From Rhodocyclaceae bacterium (GTDB lineage: Bacteria; Pseudomonadota; Gammaproteobacteria; Burkholderiales; Rhodocyclaceae), in contig JANYAW010000130.1 of NCBI GenBank assembly GCA_025361105.1, positions 1-9,979 on the forward strand: DNA of 9,979 nt, written 5' to 3'. Shown here in pieces: positions 8,101 to 9,979 of the stretch. Below the pieces are notes generated by a model, which saw nothing but the letters and a program-made list of their open reading frames with translations, was not told the DNA's origin and made no database searches. Made by a program: the position numbers and the translations under genes. Position 1 is the first letter of the stretch. Each line of letters opens with the position of its first letter.

Positions 8101-9979
8101 TCTTTACCGGCAATGATGCCCAACTGCGGGTCGAAGGACCAAATTCCGCATTAGGTACAAATTTCGTCGGGCCGACGGCGCACGCCAATCAGTTGATTCA
8201 GTTCCAGCATGGCGGGAGCATTGTGGTGCAGGGCGTTGGGCGCGTCGGTACTGGTTCTCTAGGAGCGAGCATCACTAGCACTGGCACACAACAAATTCGA
8301 GGTGCAACTTCGATCACCATTTCAGGTGGCAATGCATCCAATGGCCGCGCGACTATCAGCGCGCTGGATGACCAAACCATAGAAACCAACACCCTGACAC
8401 TAACTGGGGGAGGTGGCGCAGCGTATAACAGTAGTGCCTCAATTCAACATGGTGACACTGACGGCAATGGAAATTTGATCGTCGCAGGGAATCAAACCAT
8501 TATTCTCACCGGAGCGAATGCTGCTGTCACGCTTCGAGGTGGTAGCGGAAATGGTATCAATCAAGAAACTGACCAGAACGGCAACCTTATAAGCCCCAAC
8601 GCCTCGGATGACTTCGCACAAATTCGTTCCCGTGGCGGTGATCAGGCGATTACGTTTGCACAGAATGGTGGTTCGCTCTCCGTTTATGGTGGTAGCGTCG
8701 GCAACCACAACTTTGCTGAAATCACTTCGTCTTATGGACAAACCATCTCCGGCAATCCATCTGCCCTTGTGCGGGGTGGTGTCTCTGGTGGTGCGGCGCG
8801 TGTAAGCAATAGCGTTATTTCACAAAGTGGTCACGAACGTAGCAACGGGGCTGGAATTTTTGGTGGTGACGATGACAATGCTGGAACCTCTCAGAGTACG
8901 CTCACACTAGCTAGTCTGACGATTGACGGTGGCACTGCGCCTTTTGGCGGGGCAGGTGTTGAAGGTAGCAACCTCGCGGTCAATGTTTCCGGCAATGTTG
9001 TTCTAACCGGTGGTAGCAGCAATGCACTTGATCCCGGCAATCAGGTACCCAATGCAACCGGCGCGGCGCATCTTAATGTGCGTGATCGGGGCAATGGCCA
9101 TTTGATGATGAGTGTTGGCGGTGATCTGACATTGACCGGCGGAACAGGATCCAGTGGTCTGGCGGTTGTCGGCAGTGGCGCCGGTGGCGTTATTCTGGAT
9201 GTGGCTGTTGCCGGGAATATGAATCTCGTTTCCAATACAGCGGCGGCCAGCAAGGTTGGTATCGGCAGCCTGTTTGGTAACGCTACAGGCAGCTTGCTGG
9301 TGGGCGGCGTGGCGACCTTGACGGCCGCTAACGCTGGCTCGGTGGGTATTGGCTCCAACTTGAACGCGGCAAGTTTGTCTGGTGGCGATATCAGCGTGAC
9401 CAATGGTCTTTTCATTGGGACAGGCGTATCAAGCAATGCCTCTATCACCTTAAACGCGGCACACAATATCTCCCTTATTGGTGCTGCCATGGGCGGGCAT
9501 AGCGGGTATGGTTTTGGCATCGCGCTGAATGCCGGCAACGATGTGCTAATGAGCGACGTGATGGTAGATACCTTTGGCGCAGCCATGAGCATTACCGGCG
9601 GTCACAATGTGACCCTGAATACGCTGGCCGGATATGGCAGTGTGGTATCGACCGCAGGCTGTGCTTCGATGCATCAGGTCAAATGTACGCCTAGCGATGG
9701 ACCGTTTGTGCATGGCGGGCTGCAAACCGTGCACGCCAACGGAATTTTGAGAATTGAAGCAGGGAGCAATCCCTATGGCGGCGCGCCTGCATCCGTCGGA
9801 CTGATCTCGGGTAGTGGTCAAAACATCACGGCGAATCGTATTGATGTGATTGCCGGTCAAGCGGGTCAGGGTAACGGTGCTTATATCTCCAATTATTCGA
9901 ATGGTGCTGTGCAGTTCATCGAAGCCAACCACATTGAGATTAAAGGTGGCGGCTCGGGTGCAACGGACTTTGCCAATCG
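5139..9979 (+). CDS. TpsA exoprotein: filamentous-haemagglutinin-type secreted adhesin, 3' end outside window
   Basis: The frame is open from ATG 5139 to the window end (1613 codons, no stop). Residues 1-38 are a long signal peptide with a basic n-region (K6, R14, K15, R18, R20, R22) and core FLVAAVSGCFVSSAMA, cleaved before DP. Residues about 39-270 are the TPS (haemagglutination activity) domain: NWNKFGVAAGD, RFQQPSASSAVLNRVLAG, and RVWLINPSGILVGASG, where the usual NPNGI is NPSGI (120-124). GGFVETSGH (349-357) and GTWLLDPNDIVI (376-387) are typical of the segment following the TPS domain. The rest is a Gly/Asn/Thr/Ser-rich beta-helix stalk. It comprises a module at 441-600, about 19 repeats of a Gln-containing motif (557-1215), a second repeat type (1279-1400), and a second copy of the module from 1416 on. 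The mature part seen has only four cysteines, as two Cys-x7-Cys pairs. The protein is presumably secreted through the upstream TpsB. An adhesin role is inferred from the family. The C-terminus is unseen. Confidence 0.93.
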   Translation, partial: MTQHHKSSIGTVSRKPARARTRFLVAAVSGCFVSSAMADPAAFTVVNGAAVATQVGNVLTITNSAGAILNWNKFGVAAGDTTRFQQPSASSAVLNRVLAGAPISEIYGTLSSNGRVWLINPSGILVGASGRVDTAGFVAGTLGVSNSDFLAGRFNFGASEGTTAGIGAVVNHGAITTSSGGSVYLIAPNVSNDGIITTPQGETILAAGQTVQLIDTGTPGVKVEITGAEGNATNLGDIVSDAGRIGIAGVIVRNSGTLNASSVVSEGGRVFLKASQDAYVDDAGRIVTTGTKGGSVEVLGNNVTLAGDSNIEANAGSVGAGGTVLILARDIADVHGAISARGGATGGDGGFVETSGHILDTTGIKVNAGASSGRAGTWLLDPNDIVIAHGGSDSQITGSTPFQPNQTNNSVTTLSDTTINASLSSGTSVLVQTTSANSGNGDITVNSGVVIGPGSATNNPTLSLNAARDITVQSARIGGTTSYGLGINLTAARDIFITNSALESNGAAMNLVSGRDFTLTASAGNGSIVSTAGCSTPADVACRENPATFTFISGGLQTINAGGTVKVEANAAGGVGVSLFSGGGQSITANAVEVRGGLVGDGNDAWITNRSVAPQTISAHSILLKGGGTNSNDQNDDAGIYSSSGRQTINITGTAGSLTLNGGSAGGLAHNNAALLQSGGAGGQVINVYGGGSVLVQGGGGTGSYEDWAMITSSSTQAVNIDGGGSIVLRGGAGNGNNNVTAPADGMSNNFARLSAAGGQTIAYTGSGTGHLDLFGGSVGSSNYARVANTGSGLQSITGNPIIGLTGGDTGGLGGSDEFMSGVFAPARGNTAIIASGKAYDANGDFIVDTGNWVQGTQSISAAEINIKATSLAGVATGQSGAGLFSAFDQTVNVLGTLSVMAGDSSDRSRARVWSMGGEQRITANKLQIVGAQSGNIDNNLATVNSLGNQFVTLNADGSQGLALLLQTNNSSATNLLNNSFTGSQTVIFTGNDAQLRVEGPNSALGTNFVGPTAHANQLIQFQHGGSIVVQGVGRVGTGSLGASITSTGTQQIRGATSITISGGNASNGRATISALDDQTIETNTLTLTGGGGAAYNSSASIQHGDTDGNGNLIVAGNQTIILTGANAAVTLRGGSGNGINQETDQNGNLISPNASDDFAQIRSRGGDQAITFAQNGGSLSVYGGSVGNHNFAEITSSYGQTISGNPSALVRGGVSGGAARVSNSVISQSGHERSNGAGIFGGDDDNAGTSQSTLTLASLTIDGGTAPFGGAGVEGSNLAVNVSGNVVLTGGSSNALDPGNQVPNATGAAHLNVRDRGNGHLMMSVGGDLTLTGGTGSSGLAVVGSGAGGVILDVAVAGNMNLVSNTAAASKVGIGSLFGNATGSLLVGGVATLTAANAGSVGIGSNLNAASLSGGDISVTNGLFIGTGVSSNASITLNAAHNISLIGAAMGGHSGYGFGIALNAGNDVLMSDVMVDTFGAAMSITGGHNVTLNTLAGYGSVVSTAGCASMHQVKCTPSDGPFVHGGLQTVHANGILRIEAGSNPYGGAPASVGLISGSGQNITANRIDVIAGQAGQGNGAYISNYSNGAVQFIEANHIEIKGGGSGATDFAN
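6459..7040 (+). repeat. TpsA long-range module, copy 1
   Basis: This segment codes for residues about 441-634 and starts GDITVNSG. It aligns along its length with the segment starting at 9384 (GDISVTNG). Shared landmarks in order are LNAA, YGLGI/YGFGI, GAAM, STAGC followed by Cys-x7-Cys (Cys534, Cys542), GGLQT, SITAN/NITAN and IKGGG/LKGGG-like ends. By hand I count about 41 identities in the first 94 aligned positions with one gap. Confidence 0.8.
7287..7575 (+). repeat. Higher-order duplication in TpsA stalk, copy 1
   Basis: This block spans three consecutive Gln repeats and is more similar to the block at 8493-8790 than to its neighbours. Shared pieces in order are VLRGGAGNG (against TLRGGSGNG), NNFARLSAAGG (against DDFAQIRSRGG), LFGGSVGSSNYA (against VYGGSVGNHNFA) and ITGNP (against ISGNP). 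It points to duplication of a multi-repeat unit. Confidence 0.75.
8493..8790 (+). repeat. Higher-order duplication in TpsA stalk, copy 2
   Basis: This is the partner of 7287-7575, about 1206-1227 bp downstream. The order of its three Gln repeats and their unusual long linkers is the same. It carries a small insertion (QETDQNGNLISPNAS region, near 8562-8606) relative to copy 1. Confidence 0.75.
8973..9383 (+). repeat. Second repeat type in TpsA stalk (V-x-G-[ND]-x-x-LTGG)
   Basis: After the Gln repeats stop, a different degenerate motif appears. Examples are LAVNVSGNVVLTGG (from 8973), LMMSVGGDLTLTGG (from 9102), VILDVAVAGNMNLVS (from 9189) and SLLVGGVATLTAA (near 9290). Spacing is roughly 30-43 residues. 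The conserved Gln is missing. It is probably also beta-helical and marks a change of surface in this part of the stalk. Confidence 0.55.
9384..9979 (+). repeat. TpsA long-range module, copy 2 (cut by window end)
   Basis: Codes for residues about 1416-1613 and repeats the module at 6459-7040. The start is offset by exactly 2925 bp (975 codons). The cysteines Cys1508 and Cys1516 keep the same Cys-x7-Cys spacing and the same flanks (STAGC ahead, GGLQT behind). Three Gln repeats follow the cysteines (9723, 9819, 9912), as in copy 1. The window ends in the middle of what should be a new array of Gln repeats. Confidence 0.8.

Larger units (their letters stand above)
6807..8790 (+). repeat. TpsA array of about 33-residue Gln-containing beta-helix repeats
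   Basis: A motif of the form A-x-[IVL]-x-S-x-G-x-Q-[TS]-[IV], a variable stretch, then a hydrophobic-x-hydrophobic-x-G-G, recurs about 19 times. The conserved Gln codons lie at 6807, 6891, 6981, 7077, 7188, 7287, 7416, 7521, 7710, 7806, 7896, 7986, 8091, 8190, 8289, 8373, 8493, 8643 and 8739. Spacing is 84-189 bp with a median near 99 bp, always in frame. Examples are GRQTINITG, GNQTIILTG, GSQTVIFTG and GTQSISAAE. The alternation of hydrophobic residues with Gly-Gly turns fits successive rungs of a right-handed beta-helix. Confidence 0.85.

Noticed and set aside
9041..9932. Long open frames on the minus strand inside the TpsA gene (also 6584-7057 and 8439-8741)
   Set aside because: They are antisense shadows of the Gly/Asn/Thr-rich plus-strand gene, with no signals of their own.

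Overview
The window looks like chromosomal DNA of a Gram-negative proteobacterium, most likely a betaproteobacterium. The reasons are moderately GC-rich coding sequence, a TonB-dependent receptor, a periplasmic DsbD system and a type Vb (two-partner) secretion pair whose TPS domain resembles the large haemagglutinin-like exoproteins common in that class. I cannot name the genus from sequence alone.

Left part (1-3058), all genes on the minus strand, read from right to left. dsbD (3058-1190), a full-length protein-disulfide reductase, is followed after 2 nt by ribE (1187-588), riboflavin synthase. Then comes a 404-nt non-coding stretch (184-587) with a textbook cobalamin riboswitch (about 504-328) and a leader containing a perfect 8-nt anti-Shine-Dalgarno sequence. 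It ends at the start of a TonB-dependent receptor gene (183 to the window edge), which the riboswitch identifies as BtuB-like. A 26-bp dispersed repeat (25/26 identical) occurs once between ribE and the riboswitch promoter and once in frame inside dsbD, where it encodes part of a domain linker.

Middle (3059-3393): a divergent intergenic region of about 335 bp that should hold the promoters for dsbD (leftward) and the secretion genes (rightward). I see no convincing gene in it.

Right part (3394 to the end), plus strand: a TpsB outer-membrane transporter (3394-5046; two POTRA domains and a 16-stranded-type barrel with a VRGF motif), then after 92 nt a very large TpsA exoprotein (5139 to beyond 9979; at least 1613 residues). 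The TpsA has a signal peptide, a TPS/haemagglutination-activity domain, and then an almost entirely repetitive beta-helix stalk. I could resolve three layers of repetition in the stalk. There is a roughly 33-residue motif with an invariant Gln (about 22 copies), and a roughly 95-residue composite block duplicated about 405 residues apart. A larger module recurs 975 residues downstream, and both copies carry a precisely conserved Cys-x7-Cys pair. The gene is cut by the window end, inside the second copy of that module.

Functionally, the left half is housekeeping and micronutrient related: envelope redox, riboflavin, and B12 uptake under B12 feedback. The right half is a self-contained secretion locus that probably makes a surface or secreted adhesin. 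The most interesting material is the repeat architecture and cysteine pairs of the TpsA protein, the anti-SD platform of the riboswitch, and the dispersed repeat that has entered dsbD.
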